Assembly: GCF_001704415.2 (NCBI RefSeq)
Contig: NC_030819.1
Coordinates: forward strand, 33,784,575 to 33,848,574
Length of the DNA stretch: 64,000 bases
From: Capra hircus
Taxonomy: Eukaryota; Chordata; Mammalia; Artiodactyla; Bovidae
Direction: 5' to 3'
Part shown: positions 37,571 to 52,500 of the stretch, in pieces
Numbering within the stretch: the stretch's first letter is position 1
Layout: each line of letters opens with the position of its first letter
Made by a program: the position numbers and the translations under genes
Notes under the pieces: model-generated
What the model was told of the DNA's origin: nothing
The model's input: only the letters and a program-made list of their open reading frames with translations
The model's database searches: none

Positions 37571-40500
37571 CTGTGTGTGTATAGTGTGAATCTTAATATT
37601 TTGACATAAAATCTGGGGTCATAGGAAAGAAAGAAAAAGCTAGTGCCCTAAAGTCACTAAGATTAGTTTGATGTGTTACTCAACTCGTCCGCTCATTGGT
37701 ATTAGTATGTAACTGAATTAGTATGGAAATAAGATTTGTCACTATAGTAATTCACTCATATAGAGCAGCATAAGTAAAACAAAACCTTTCCTCTTTGTAA
37801 AAATCTTTTGTAGGCCTCTGATGTCTGTAGAAAAAGGTAATAGGCAAAGATACTGCTGTGGTCAAAACAAACATACTTGGTGCTTAGACTTTCTCAGTCT
37901 GGAGGGTGAGAGCAGAGCTGTCTTTTCCATTCAGATTGTTGTTCATGGGTAAATTTCAGAAGAAATATTTTGCTACTGAAATACCTCATACTGAAGAGTT
38001 TTGCCTAAGAGAAGTGCTAGGATTAGTTTCTTGAAATAAAAAGCCTAGACATGCTGGTAAAGAGTGAGACCATACACTACCACCGGTACAGCAGAATTCT
38101 GACTTATGGGTAGGAAGAAAACATTGCCACTTTCTTATAATTCCATTTCAGTTTAAAGGGATATAAATTTTAAAATATATTTTAAACCATCAGCTATTCA
38201 TAATGCTGTTTTAATGGAATAAATACTATTTTTTCTTTTTTACCATTCATTTGATAGATTTTACTTTGCCTTTTATTAGTTACATTGTGTTAATAAAAGT
38301 GCTTATAAAACCAGGTTTATCATCCTTCCATTTAGGGAACATATCTTTTATATAATGAGTAAAAATAAGTACAAAGTTAAATTTTCCATAATTTTCACAT
38401 TGAGAACTTAAAATATTTTATATGTGAAAAATTTCTTTTGATACCATATACTTAGATATTTTGAAGATACTTTTCTATTTGAATACTGGTATAGAAGATA
38501 TTTTAATTTCTGATTTATGGGACATCTGTTTTTATTTTATAAAATGTCCTTGTATAAGTTTGTTACGAATATAAGTTCCTGGTCCAGAAATATTAGTATA
38601 CATTCAATGATATATCCTGCCACAGTAAAAGCAAATTGACTCCATAATGGCATATTCCATTTCTAAATATAATAGTGGATTTGATAGATGAAAACAAAGC
38701 TTTGCTGTGCACTTTGTCAGTGTCAGTGACCTAACTGGTAGACTTATTATCAAATCTAAATGTGAGGTTATTTTGAAATTTACTCATCATAAAAATCTTT
38801 CTTGCCATTTTCTCTCTTTATTCTATAGAGAATAGCATATAAGAAACTAATTTTATAGATGTTCCTTTTATTGTAGAACAAGTCCTTCTGGATCAAAATT
38901 CTCAAACTCCTCCTCCAAGCCCTTTCTCAGTACAAGCTTTTAATAAAGGGGCAAGTTGCAGTGCCCAAGGATTTGATTATGGACTGGGAAATAACAAAGG
39001 TAGGTGTTTAAAAGTGAGTGTCTTACTTACCTAACAACTGTAGTATTTTTATTACCTTCTCTTACCCATTATTATTACTGTTCACCCACAGAACTTTTTT
39101 AAAGTTTGTTACTAGAAAACTAACAAAATGATTATGAAGGTATTATTTTATTAATTAATTTATTTTTTATTGAAGGATAATTTTTTTTACAGAATTTTGC
39201 TGTTTTCTGTCAAATGTCAACATGAATCAGCCATAGGTATACATATATATTCAATTTGAAAGTATTATTTTAACAAGTTTTGTTTGTATCCATTTTAGCT
39301 TAAGTTTATAATTCTTATTTACTTATTCCCATTTTATAAACACTCATTTTGAATTCACATCACTAAGATTCTATATCACTATATCTAGTAGAACTTTTTT
39401 TAATCATCCACTTGCTATTAAATGTTAATGAGCAAAAAAAAAAAGCTTTCCACAATGATCTGTTTAAAATCAAAATATTTTGAGTAATATTTTTAAGTAA
39501 TATTGTATATTAGCTTTATTAAATATGTGTGATTTTGAATATAATCAGTTATCTTAGTTAATTTTGAATTACATGAAATGATATCTTTGGGTTTGATTTT
39601 ATAATGAAACCAAAAAATTGTAAAAAGTAAAACAAAACCCCTAAGCCATATAAATATTAAAAGTATACAGTTTGTTTTGGTAGCTTTAACAGAAGAGACC
39701 AGAATCATGGACAGTCCAAATAATAATTACTTTGGAATAATTTATGCTTGAATTTCATCTGTAATTCCATTTGTATGTAAATTTGGACACAGTGTTTCTA
39801 ATGAACCTGATCCTAACTCATAGCTTCAAAATCAGTGATACTGTCGGCAGGTGGCATTCAACCGGACAATAGGAAGGAGAAGATAGTCTCCATGGAAATA
39901 CTCTAACTTTACAATGTTATTTTGACTAATTCGTAGGATTTGATTTTCAGAAACAAAGACAGTTGTCTTAATACATGACTTGAAGAGAAAGTGAGATAGT
40001 GAATAGTCAACGAAATACAAAATACATCATTATGGAGGAAATACTCAATTCAAAATAAAATCATTTTCTATTTGATACCTTTATTGCTTTCCACAATGTA
40101 TTTTTATGAAGGAAGCCTTAGCTACAAGATTTCTTTTGGCTCTTCCTCCTGTATTGGGTTGCTCTAACCTACAGGCTTAGGTACTGTCTGCTCTCTCATT
40201 TCTGGTAGCTCAGATTTCAGCTAACTTAAACTAGATCTTCATGCTTAAGTAGGGTAGGTGCTTTGTGGTGTTTGCTTCATGTCCCTTTCCTTCTACCACT
40301 GCCAATCCTTAAATTAAAATCTCAATGTTTACTTACCACATATACCTGTATAGCAATCTGTTTAAAGCCATGTTTAATTCAAATTGTATGCTTTAAGTCT
40401 CTAATATGTCCAGATTGTACTGGTGGCTGTCACATTAAATCAGTCTTTAAAACATAGTTTGATGAAACATCTTAAGAATAAAAATCAACTTTTAAGAGAC

Positions 40501-43500
40501 ACAGACATTTCTGAGAACATTTGGTCTTTTTTTTTTTTTTTCTTGAGAACATTTGTTATTAAATAAAAATAGTGTATTACTTTTTAAAAGTGGCTTTGCT
40601 AATATTGTTCAGAAATAGCATGGACTTGTTAATAGACTTTAAAGGTTCTTAGATGGGGCAAAGAAATATTAAGAAATTTTGATCTGATTATATATATATA
40701 ACCTCTGTTTTTATCTTGCCTTTAGTAGTAGTTCTCATTTTCTTTAACTCTTGAACTACCCAAGGTCAAGCAATTGTTTTTGCAAAAACTCTTTTCCCTT
40801 AAAACAATTTTATAAAATTCTTCATCATCTCTAAAATCTTTCCTGTAATCTGCAGCACTAAATTTTTTTTTTAAGTAAAGACATATAACTTTTGTTCACA
40901 GTGCTATTTCTTGTTGGTGTTTCATTTACAGTTTTACTTATGAAACTTTATTATATCGAGAGAATATGGCTAGGGAAGTGCTGTTTTCCAGTTTCTGCCT
41001 CAGCTAGTCTGGAAATGTTTATTGTTCTCCCCTCTTCTTTAACGTCAATTAAACCTTTGAATATATGTATTCTCATAAATAAGGAGCTATCATCCATCCA
41101 ATTATATCATTTCATATTTTGTTATTTTTGTAGTAATGTCCTTTGTAGTTAATTTGAACAAAATTTCAGAATTTATGTTTGAGGTACTGTTTAAATAAGG
41201 TAGATTATATTCCTTTTTATCTTATAGGTCTGACAGATTTTTATATTGTCTATCTGAGCAAAAGAGTTCATGCTTTTAAAAATGTATAATTTCTTTGGCA
41301 ATAGCAACTTTAAAAAAGAAAATATAAATTTAGTAATTTATAACTAAATATTGCTAAGTTAATAACATACTTTGCCTCCCTTCAATCCTACATTAAATTA
41401 TTCATAATATTTGCATATTTTCTGCATGAAGTATACTACATATGAGACAGAGTGATGATAATCACTGTCAGATCCTGCATAGAAGATGACATTAACTTAG
41501 GTTTTCATTTATATTTGTATGATGCAAATCAGCTTATCATAGTTACTTCATAGACTCTGTATGTTCTCCTACTACTGCTAGATGTAAATAAATTTAAATG
41601 GGTTTGTTTTTATAGGTGGGCTATTATGTAAAATTTGTTGGAGTGCTTCTATTATTAAAACAACACATAGCATTCAGTCCCTATTTGAGGATAATGATAA
41701 CCAACTTCCTCAAGAGTTCTGAATTGGCATTGTTTTATCTAGTGTTTGACTATCTGAAATGTCGTAAAGCACCATTTACTTTGCCATTTTGGATGTTAAT
41801 TAATAACAAGTTGTAGTCTTCGCTGTTTTGCCCACTGCAGGTGACCAACTGAGTGCCATATTGAATTCCATTCAGTCACGACCCAATCTCCCAGCTCCTT
41901 CCATCTTTGATCAAGCTGCAAAACCTCCCTCTTCCCTAGTCCACAGCCCATTTGTGTTCGGACAGCCCCTTTCCTTCCAGCAGCCTCAGCTTCAGAGTAA
42001 GTCTTGTCAGCCTTACCTGCCTCATCAAACCATTTCTGAAGCTTTGTTCTGAGTTGTTTATCAGTTGCTAATTATTTTTCAACTCACCTAGTTGGTTTTA
42101 TTTAAAAAGGATGTTATCCTTTCCCACGTTTTTGAAGCACTTAAGGTGTTCTGACTTAAGACATACCTCAGCTAAGACATTTATTTGTAATCACATTTTT
42201 ATTAAGTGTGGTTATTAAAACATTACTATTATTTTTTGTTCTAATTCCAAAATAAGCAAATTATACTATAAAATACATAAAGAAAACATTTGATTTATTT
42301 TTTTTATAAAATGCATGACTATGTTAAGCATCAGTTCTAGGGATAACTTTTGTTGATTTACATTGGAGTTTTGTTACTTAGCAATGCCCCAAGAGAATGA
42401 ACCTATTTCACTTTACCAGTGGGTGGAGGAGAGGCTGTCCTGGGCAGGTTTGTTTGTTTCTTTTAAGTGAATTTGATGTGTCTGAAATGACTAGCAACTT
42501 AGGTTTCCAGATTATCTCAAATTGTCTTTTTTCTTGCTTATTGTTGTTGTTGTTCTTAATATATTAAACTGGTCATTTGATTCCAGTTCAGCCTTCTAGG
42601 CAAAAGGCCCTTCATCCATGATATAAATAGTAATTCATACTGATCTGGAAAATAGAACCAAACAAACTGCACTTATACTAGCCAAGTCTTCTTTTTTCTT
42701 AATAAGCTACTGAGGCTTCCCCATAAATGTCTCAAAATTCCTAATATGACACCAGTATGCTCTTCTTGGCTGTCAGCTTACATATTGACTATATAGTATG
42801 TAAACACAGTCACAGAATTGAGAGAGTTTATCTCAGCTTGTAGAGTCATCTGTCTGAATTCAAGTGTATGACCTCTTTGCTTTACTTTAAGGAAGTACAT
42901 TCACACTTAGATCTAAGTTATTTTTCTACAAAAATACCTTCATGACTATTATTGGGATTACTTAAGAGAATACCAGCTTGTTTAGTTTTTGTTAGGACCT
43001 AGGTAGTATATCGTTAGCAAATGATATTATTCATTGTGATATTACTATCCGTCTTAGGAAAAGAATATACTGGAGTATAAGCTTTCCTAGGTTTGCGCTA
43101 AGCATTAGGCAAGCTCAATTAATTAGCTTGTAAATATAAGTAGTATCAATTTCTAGCTAATTATCTCCATTCATATATAATATTCACTTTAATGTCTTTT
43201 AAAAGAAGAATTTCAAGGAAACATAATAGTGTCATGTGTGTGAAATAGTGTTTTTCTTCCTTGATAAATATTATGATGAAGACTTAGTTTACCCATTTAA
43301 TGGAGCAACAAACATTTTACATTAGATGTACCCAGGTTGTAGGAAGTCTTAGAGGTAAGGACAAGGAAATAAAAAGGAAAAAATTGTAACCAGGCAGAAA
43401 ATTCGTATTAAATACAAAATTTTAAAAGAGAAGTTACCCTGATAATGTCATAGTGGCAGCAGACAAGAGAACTAAGGAATAAGGACCTATTTGTTCCTCC

Positions 43501-46500
43501 TCAAGGGTCATTGCAACTCTTTTCAAAAACTTGTCTAAAAAAAGTATTAATTACTGTTTTTATTTTACCAATTATTTAGTGAAATATTATGAAACAAAAT
43601 GTAAAGAAAATCAGATTTGTCTTTTTTAAAGGACAGTAGGTTCCTAACTGACATTGTGTCAGTGTAATCTTGGCCACATTCTATCTGAGTGTTATTAGTA
43701 CGACCCCTTCCTTTACCACCATATTGGAGCACATTTGAAATCATGGCATAGAAATGTCTCAGAATTACCTGTTTTCTGAATCATTTCTTGTGTGTGCTCC
43801 AGTGATATAAACTTCTTATTCTCAGCAGAATATCACTAAAGCTTGATTACCATATTCCAGAAACCAGAAGTTTTAATCTTTAGCACAACTAAAAACAAGT
43901 GTGGAATCTAAAAATAGTTTAATGTTTTATAAATACATTAAAATTGTAGTAATCTCATCATATTGGGAAGATTGAATGTGGCAGAATTAAAATTCCGTTA
44001 AGATACTCTTTCCTGAATTCCACTGCTATCCATCCCACCAGTTTTTCATATTGCTTCAGAAAATGGCTTATTCATACTGAATTTTCCTTTACTAATTATT
44101 AGTAAAATAAGCATCATTTTTGTCTTATCCTTTTGTGTTTCTAAAATAAAATATTATGTATAGAAGACCATATTTACTAATTTTTGCTTATGCTGATAAG
44201 TCACCACTATGTACTTAAATACTGTCCTTAAGCATTGTAGTATATTCTCATTTGAGATGATATCTTTATCTTACAGGTAAAGAAATGGAGGCTTAAAAAG
44301 GATAAGTGATATGCCCTAGAAACACACATAGTAAATGGTAGAGTCAGAAGATGAGGCCAGTTCTCCTGACTACAAAGGCCATGTTTTTATATATCTAGCT
44401 TTGCCTATTAACAGATAATGAAAAAAATCTGTTCTTTAATATATAATATTTAAATTTCTGTTTCCATTTAGTTCTAACATCTAGGATATTAGCTTTGTTT
44501 GTATTGGTTATTTTCCCCTTCATAGTTTAAGACTGTAGCATGATTTGAAAGGAAAAGATTTTTCAAATACCGTAACTCGAGTTCCCAGTTAAGTAGATGG
44601 GCTCTAGGAGGACATATATAAACCTCCTCACATGTCAGCTTTATGAGCATTTTTGTCAATATTTCTTTAGGTTTTCTTCCCCCTAAGCATAGGGTGTTTT
44701 AATTAATCTTTGGAATTGAAAATAATCTGGCACATTAAATTAATGTGGTTATTTTTTAAATTAGCAAAATTATTTTGCACATGCATATGTACATACAAAT
44801 TATTTCATCTGTTATTCTAATGAAATAGAATAATTATAGGAATAAAAGTCACAAATTTTCCTTGTCTTACCATATTTATATGTATGCAAAGGCATGAGAG
44901 AGGTGTGTATATAAACTTTTCCTTTGCTATTCTACCATTTACTTTTTCATTTCAAAATTATTTAAGTAGACTTTAGAATTGGTAGGTAATTTGGCAGTAA
45001 GTTTCTAATGGACTGAGGTGGGAAATTGTCCCCTTTTCTTGAAAAGGAATTGAGTTGAAAAGGAATTGCCCATTTTCTTCTAAGAATATTGCATTCTTAA
45101 TTTTCCTTGTCTTTCCTCATTTCTTTTGAAAACATCATTTTATTTATCCCATTGCCTCTGACAATATCTCACACGTCACAAGCATTCAGAGAGTATTTAT
45201 TGATTGTGAATGCCTAAGATGATCACTTTTGCAGTGTGAACCATGAGTTTGAGATGCTGTGTTTCTTGTTATCTTCTGATCAATATTCCAGAACTTATTC
45301 ATAATACATCTTAAAAATAGAGAAGGAATATTTCCTTAGTTATTAAATCCAGCTTTAATGTTGTAACATCTATTAATTCTGAGTTTATACTGATGGAATT
45401 TTGCATAAGCTAATCCAATCGAAAAAATGTTTTTCACAGGACTATGTTTAGCATACATATTTTCTAGCTGCTGTCCAAAAAGCTAAATAATTTGCTTTTT
45501 TGCAGAAAAAAATGTCAAATAGAGCATTAAGACAGTTTACCATTTTGTCAGAGATTTTAAACATATAACATATAATATGGTTATCATACTTTAAGCTCAG
45601 CTATGAGAGTTCTGTGTTACTTTGCAACAAGACTTTTTCTTTTATACTCATTTATCACATTCTCAAGTGAGACAGAAATTTTGCTAAATGTGACAAGAGT
45701 CCGTCTGAGTATCTGCATGCGTACTGATTAGTGTTTGAATATACTACCATTTAACTAAAGCACTGTTATTTACTTACCTAGCCTCCAATGATGTAGTGAT
45801 GGAAAGGCTTTAAGCTCACATTTCCTCTCCAGCCACTCACTAGCTTTAGTTAGGTTACTTCACATTTCTAGAGCCCTTTTTAACTCATCCATAAAATGCA
45901 GTGCCTGATGATCATTATCTGCTGATATATTGCCTTTTGATGCAAACGTTCAGCATCTCTCACAGTCCAAGGCAGAGATGGGAAAAATCACCATCTCAGA
46001 CAGGGCATTCTATTCTCTGTGGAGTGAGTGTCAGGATGGGATTTGGAAAGGTACAAAGGAGGTTTTTTAGCTACTGCTCCATACATTTTCATAGCTTAAC
46101 TTCATTATTTGCTTTGAGATTAATTCTTCATATGGTAACACTGTAACCAGATATTAGTATTAAAGACAGGTTTGTTTCTGAGTCTTAGATTTCATCTTTA
46201 TCCTGGACTGCAGTCTCAGCCTAGAATCTATCCACTTGTTTCCTTGCCCGCTGTGAGCTGTGGCATGGATGGAACACTTGACTTTAGGAAGGAGACCTGT
46301 GTTTTAATCTCTCTCCTCCCTCCAGTTAGTTTTGTGACACTAAGCTGATTTCTAAGATCCTTTACCTCTTCATAATTTTTGTCAAAAAAATTTAAAGGAT
46401 AGCAACAGATTTTATGAAGTCAAATAATCTCAATAAAATGTTTCATGCTTGAGCCTATAGCGTCTGTCACAGGGGCCAATATATATATATATATATATAT

Positions 46501-49500
46501 TTCAGTTGCACTCGAACGTCTCTAGCCTCCCTACACATCCTTGTCATTTCAGTCCTGGGCCAGAATTTATTTTCATTCCATGTCACCATCTTCTCGGTGG
46601 TAGCAAAGTCTGGACCCGTGTTCCTCTTCCTCTTCTTCAGCCCTGATGAAGTTCATTCTAGAAGCTTAAACCCCAAAGAATGCTGCTGTTGTTTATAGGA
46701 CAGTGTGCCTTGGTGCATCTCTTTGCTTTCTCCTGACAAGATCTGACCTTCTGTCTCTCCTCTTGCTCCCATCTCTGTCTTGGCTACCAAGTTTATTCTA
46801 CACTTCATTCCCATTTTTCTTCAGATGGGCCATTTATTCTTCCATCATCTATTTACCTGCGTTTGTTAAGTATCTACTCTATGCTAGGCTATAGGAAGCA
46901 ATAAGGTGGAGAAAATACCATCACTAATCTTTTGAAATACTGTCAAAGGCAGCCATGTTTTTTTAAAATGACATGATTTTTTAAGTCTACAGGAACAAAT
47001 ATTCACAGGATGCATTGGAAACACAGGAGAAAAGCTGCCTACTCTGCCAGAAAAGATTAGAAAGCTTAGAGCTACTGTTGCATAGCAAACCACCTCAAAA
47101 CTTCCTGACTTAAAATGAGCATTGTTTAGCTCACAGTTCTGTGGGTTGGCAGAGAAGGCTGGGCTCAGCTGGATAGGTGTTGGGACCCTGCCTGGGATTC
47201 TTCATGCATCCGTAGGTCAGCCAGGTATTTTTGCCTCGGTGGTTAGCTGGCCATTGGCTGGTGTGAAAAGGATGATTAGGCCTGTTTTTTGTCAGTCAGT
47301 GGGTTAACCTGGGTTTATCTGCCTGGACATTGCAGGATTCTGAGAAAGAAAAAGTATTCACAATCTATTGAGATTTACACTGACACAGCATCACATCTGC
47401 CATCCTCTGGTGGTTAAAGCAGTGCACTTACATTCAAGAATGGAGAAATAGACTCCACTCCTTGATTAGAGTTGCTCGCTGCAAAGGGGCCTGGATCAGG
47501 GTGGCAATAATTGTCACTGTATTCTCAAATGATTGATTAGATATGTTAAGTTTGAGATTCCTGTTAAATCCAGTGGAGATACCTAGTAGAGATTGACACA
47601 TGACCCTGGAGTTCAGGGGAACTGTCTGGGCTGGACACATAAGTTAGGAGTTTGTTTGGCTTATAGCAGAATGATTTGAGAATTGTTATATACACTTAAA
47701 GCCCTAAGGGTGGATTAAAGCAGCAGGAAAGTGTGTTTAGGGAGAAAAGAAAGGATAGCTAAAGACTGAACCCTGGGAGCATTTCAGTATTCTGACATGG
47801 GAAAGAGGAGAAATCAGCGAGAGAGAATGAGAAGTGGCCAAAGAGGCAGGAAAACCAAGCCAAGTGGAGAAAAGTATTTCAGGGAACAGTGATCATCTGT
47901 ATCAGATGTGGTGATGTGTCGGGTAAAGTGAGGACTGAGCACTGTGGATTTAGCACCGTGAGGTCACTGATGATAAGAGCAGCTCCAGGCTCCAGGCTCC
48001 AGTAGGGTGAGCTGCCAGAGCTTGATGGAGTAGCTTCAAGATAAAAAGGGGAATGTGAAATTGAAGATAGTTATTATAGATAAATGTCATGTTTTACTGT
48101 AAAGGGAAGGAAAAAATAAAGTGAATCCAAGATAGAGGACGTGAGATCTGGTGAGGTTTTTGTTTGGTTTGGTTTTTAAGGGGGGGGGAAAGGTAACATT
48201 AAGGTTGTTTTTTTTTTAATGAGAATGATCCAATAGAGAGAAATATTGCTGATGCAGGAGAGAGGGGAGAATTGCTGGAACAGTATTCTTCTGTGGAAGA
48301 GGGGATGGGATTTAGCACGAAGTGGAAATGTTGGCCAAGTAGGAGCAGAAATAGTTCATCCGTCAAAACAGGAGAGAAAAGAATATGTAGTGTTCACAGC
48401 ATGAGAATCTTCTCCATTTGTTTTTTGTCTTGTTTTGTTTTCTCAGTAGAATAGAAGCCATCGTCAGCTCAGAATTAGCACGGGGAGAGTGCATTGGTGG
48501 TCTGAGGAAAGAGGAGAAAGTATGAAATAGTAATAGCTAGAAGGCGATGGCACCCCGCTCCAGTACTCTTGCCTGGAAAATCCCATGGACAGAGGAGCCT
48601 GGTAGGCTGCAGTCCATGGGGTCGCAAAGAGTCAGACACGACTGAGCGACTTCCCTTTCACTTTTCACTTTCATGCATTCGAGAAGGAAATGGCACCCCA
48701 CTCCAGGGTTCTTGCCTGGAGAATCCCAGGGACGGGGGAGCCTGGTGGGCAGCCATCTATGGGGTCACACAGAGTCGGACACGACTAAAGTGACTTAGCA
48801 GCAGCAGCAGCAGCAGCAGCACATGGCAGTCCTTTACTACATAACAGGCACCATTTTAGGCACTTCGAAAGAATAAGCTCATTTGATTATGTTCAAAAAC
48901 ATGATTCACGTAAGAAACTCATGCATTGGTAGCTTAGAGTGTTAGTGTCCTACGGGCACTGTCTTACACTAGAGAGGGTGGGGCCACCTCCTGAAGGTCT
49001 TGTAAGCCATTCTCAGTAGTTTAGACTTAATACTGTGTAAAATGAGTAAAGTGTAAGAAACAGATGAAGGATTATATAGTTCTGCAGAATTTTAAATAAA
49101 AAGAATGATGTGATCAGTCTTAGATTTGTGAAAGATAACTGAAAATATTATGAGAAGGGTTCTGGAGAAAGGGAGAGTGTTAGAAGCAGAAATTCCAGAG
49201 AAGAGCTGAGTAGGGCTTAAACTAAGGTAAATTACAATGGGAAAATAGAAGGAACACGTTTAGAAACATATAGGCAGTGAGATTGTACAGGAAGTGCTAA
49301 AGATAGTCGAAGGAGCCAGTCTAGAATGATGTCCAGTTTTCCTTTGTTTTGGAAGATTATATGCTTACCTGATACCAATACACAGAATAAAAAGATTTTA
49401 AGGAAAAAATGAGTTCAGTTGGGTAACTTAGCTTCCAGAAAGCTATAATTTGAATAAATATTTGGCATTTGCATAACTGAAGATGGCATTGTTGACTAAC

Positions 49501-52500
49501 AAGTTGATAATATATCATTACAGATTTTCATCCATCTTCCTTACTGCATTTTTATCATGGATTAATGTTATATTCTAGTGAAAGACATATTTCTATTTTA
49601 TCCTAAGGTTGAAAATTTTGTTCTAGTTTTATAATTCATTTAGTGTACTGACATTTATGTAAACAAATTTTAGTTTCAATTCTGTATCTTAAGCTCTTTT
49701 TCTTCTGACACATTTATTAAGATTCTGTATCCTGTTAGTGCTTATTCATACCTATATTTATTTATGCATATGTTTTTCAGATGTAGAAAGAAATCTAGTT
49801 GTATGAGTCTTTTGCAAACAGTGATAACATTGTGTCATGTTTGCAGTGGAATGACAGGGACAGTGTTCCTGACTTTCTTTACTCAATTTGAACCTCAGTA
49901 ATTGTACATTTGCATTTTTCTCTGAATAGAACTACAGATATTTTGACAGTATAGACTCTTATGACAGGCAGTAAGTGGCTAAGCTTAACTTACAATTCAG
50001 TTATTCTGGAAATTACTTATTTTAAAGCTATTTATTTTTTAAAAAAGTCAAAAAGCGAATGTATTGGTTATCGAGGAGACAATACATAAATAATAGCTTC
50101 AACCTAGCCAAAAGATATGCAGATAAGAAATAAGTATAATTAAGTATAAGTATTATTCCCACATCTGTCTATTGATGTCTTGGAGGGTTTAGAATAAGGT
50201 GATAGTGATGACAATTGCATGCTCAAGCTACCAGTTGTCTAGACTGACAGCTTTAGATGCAGATCCACTGGGTATAATCCAAAGAAAACAAAAACACTTA
50301 TTCTAAAAGATACGTGCACCCCAGTATTTGCAGAAGCATTATTTATAATTGTCAAGATATGGAAGCACCCGGGTGCTAATCAACATATGGATAAAGATCA
50401 TTTCTTCATTGTTGACTCAACACTAAAGGAATATATGTGTGCATGCTCAGTCGGGTCCAGCTCTTTGTGACCCCATGGATTGTAGCCCACCAGGCTCCTC
50501 TGCCCATGGAATTTCCCAGGCAAGAATACTGGAGTGGGTTGCCATTTCCTTCTTCAGGGGATTTTCCTGACACAGGGATAGAATATATGCTCCTTTTTAA
50601 ATCTAAATGGTGATAGGTGCCTTGATTTCTTCCAGTGTATTGTCCCACATTTTGTCTTTGGCCAACTGAAATGCGAATGCTTTCCTTATTAAAAAAAAAA
50701 AGATAGATAAACTTTTATTATAATTAGCCTAGGGAATAAGTTTTTAAATACAGATTACAGTGAACTCAGAGTTTCTGTGACCAGAGAATGAATGAAATAT
50801 TCCAGGGAATTTGAAACTTGGGATTTAAAACAAAGAAAACAAAGAATAAATGACATGTAAAGAGTCATATTGTTAATAAAGGGATATTTGATACAAAACA
50901 ACATTGACTTCAAATGAGTACTGGAGAAAAAAATCCTGCTTTTTAAGGATTTTGTTTTAAGGATTATTCTCCTTAGTTAACTATATTATGCACAAAAAAT
51001 CAAAAGCCTACAGAGATTAATAATTAGTTGTTTTAAAGCAAGATAAAAAGGTGCATGATTAATCTTCATCAAATGTCTAAAAGCTGATCAAGTTTTTCTT
51101 CTGTGCGTAGGTAGCAATGTTTCTCTTCAGATCACTTCTATTTTTAAATTGAAAGATCAATCTTTAGTTCAAAGTATTTTAAACATGGGCAAATTTTGTA
51201 AAATTAAATGACTAGAAGTGTTGTGTGAAATCGCAGGTTACTTTATTTAGGCATTTAAAAATAACCTTTTTTAGACCTTTAAAAAATATTTGTTTCTTCT
51301 TGTTCACTCTGAATCATACCTATTCTCTTTAGGTTTTGTAACATATTGAAAAGACTTCAAGCATATTTTGGCTTCAAAACCTCCTCCAGGAGTTTGTCCT
51401 TAAACCTCTAACATCTTATCCTACAAGTGTCCATGTATCAATAGTTTTGTACATTTATGTTATCGGTATTTTTAATTAAGATAGTCTTCTAATTTCTTGC
51501 TCTTGTGTCCCCTTGCTACACCCAGTCTTCACAAATTTTAGTGACCAGGCTATGAAACTGTCCTTACATGGGCAGTTTGAATTGCCCTTGAATTCCAGTC
51601 AAAAACTGGCACTCAAACTGACATTTTTGGGGCGAGTTGTAGACTCAGTATTAATAGCATAAGAACTCCTTTTGTAGAGTCTGATGCCTTTGAGTTTTAT
51701 AGACTTTAAAAAGAAGAATGCTCAAAGATACTAAAATTTTAACAGCTTTTTAGCTTAGATGAACATGACTTGATGGCATGTGGGTCCATCCCTCCATCCA
51801 CTCCTACCATTCTCTCCTGAACCAGCTTACAAGGGGTCTTTGCAGTTGTCCTCATCGACCGATATCACCCTAGTCAGTGTTTGACTTTTGTTTTGCTAAA
51901 TTCAATTGTCAATTCTAAGATTTCATTTTACTTGCTCTGTTGGCAGTGTTTAACAGGATTGCTTTTTCTTTCTCCCTTGAAACACCTTCTCCTGCGGGTT
52001 ATCTCCTACCTTAGCTGTTCACCTCTGACCTCTTTCCTACATCCTCCTCTATTCTGTATTTCTAGGAATGTCCAGGTTTGTATTCCGAGGTCTCATCTAG
52101 ACCTCCTTCCCCCAGGGGTCTTATCCAGGCATGGGGTATTACCCAACATCTGTGTGCTTATGACTCCCAACTTTATCACCACTCCGTCTAGGGTATATGT
52201 GTTCATTGTCTTTCTCCTTTTACTGGAAGATAAGTTCCATAAGAGCAGGGACTTCATTTCTATTCATTACTTTTTGCTCAATTTCTAGGACATTGTCTGA
52301 CACATAATACATACACTGTTACCATATATAGAAGGACATTTGCCTTATGAATAGTTCATCTTTTATCTTGGCCATTACTTTTTCTCTTGAGATAAGTGTG
52401 TATTCATTTTTTTATTTCAATGATATTAAGAAACATCTCCTTATTACCTGAATTTGTTTCAGCTTGGTTGATTACATTTAACTGCCAGAAATTAAAATTT

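Larger units (their letters stand above)
34993..38876 (+). other. MYCBP2: MYCBP2 GC-AG intron
   Basis: Begins GCAAGTTGGC and ends TTATTGTAG. The donor otherwise matches the U1 consensus (ATG|GCAAGT), as GC donors usually must. It holds Bov-tA in both orientations, two MIRs, an L2 end and a GT microsatellite. Confidence 0.92.

Noticed and set aside
51881..52288. 135-codon open frame on the plus strand in the 11.3-kb intron.
   Set aside because: It lies in L2-like LINE sequence, has no matching splice sites and no MYCBP2-like peptide.
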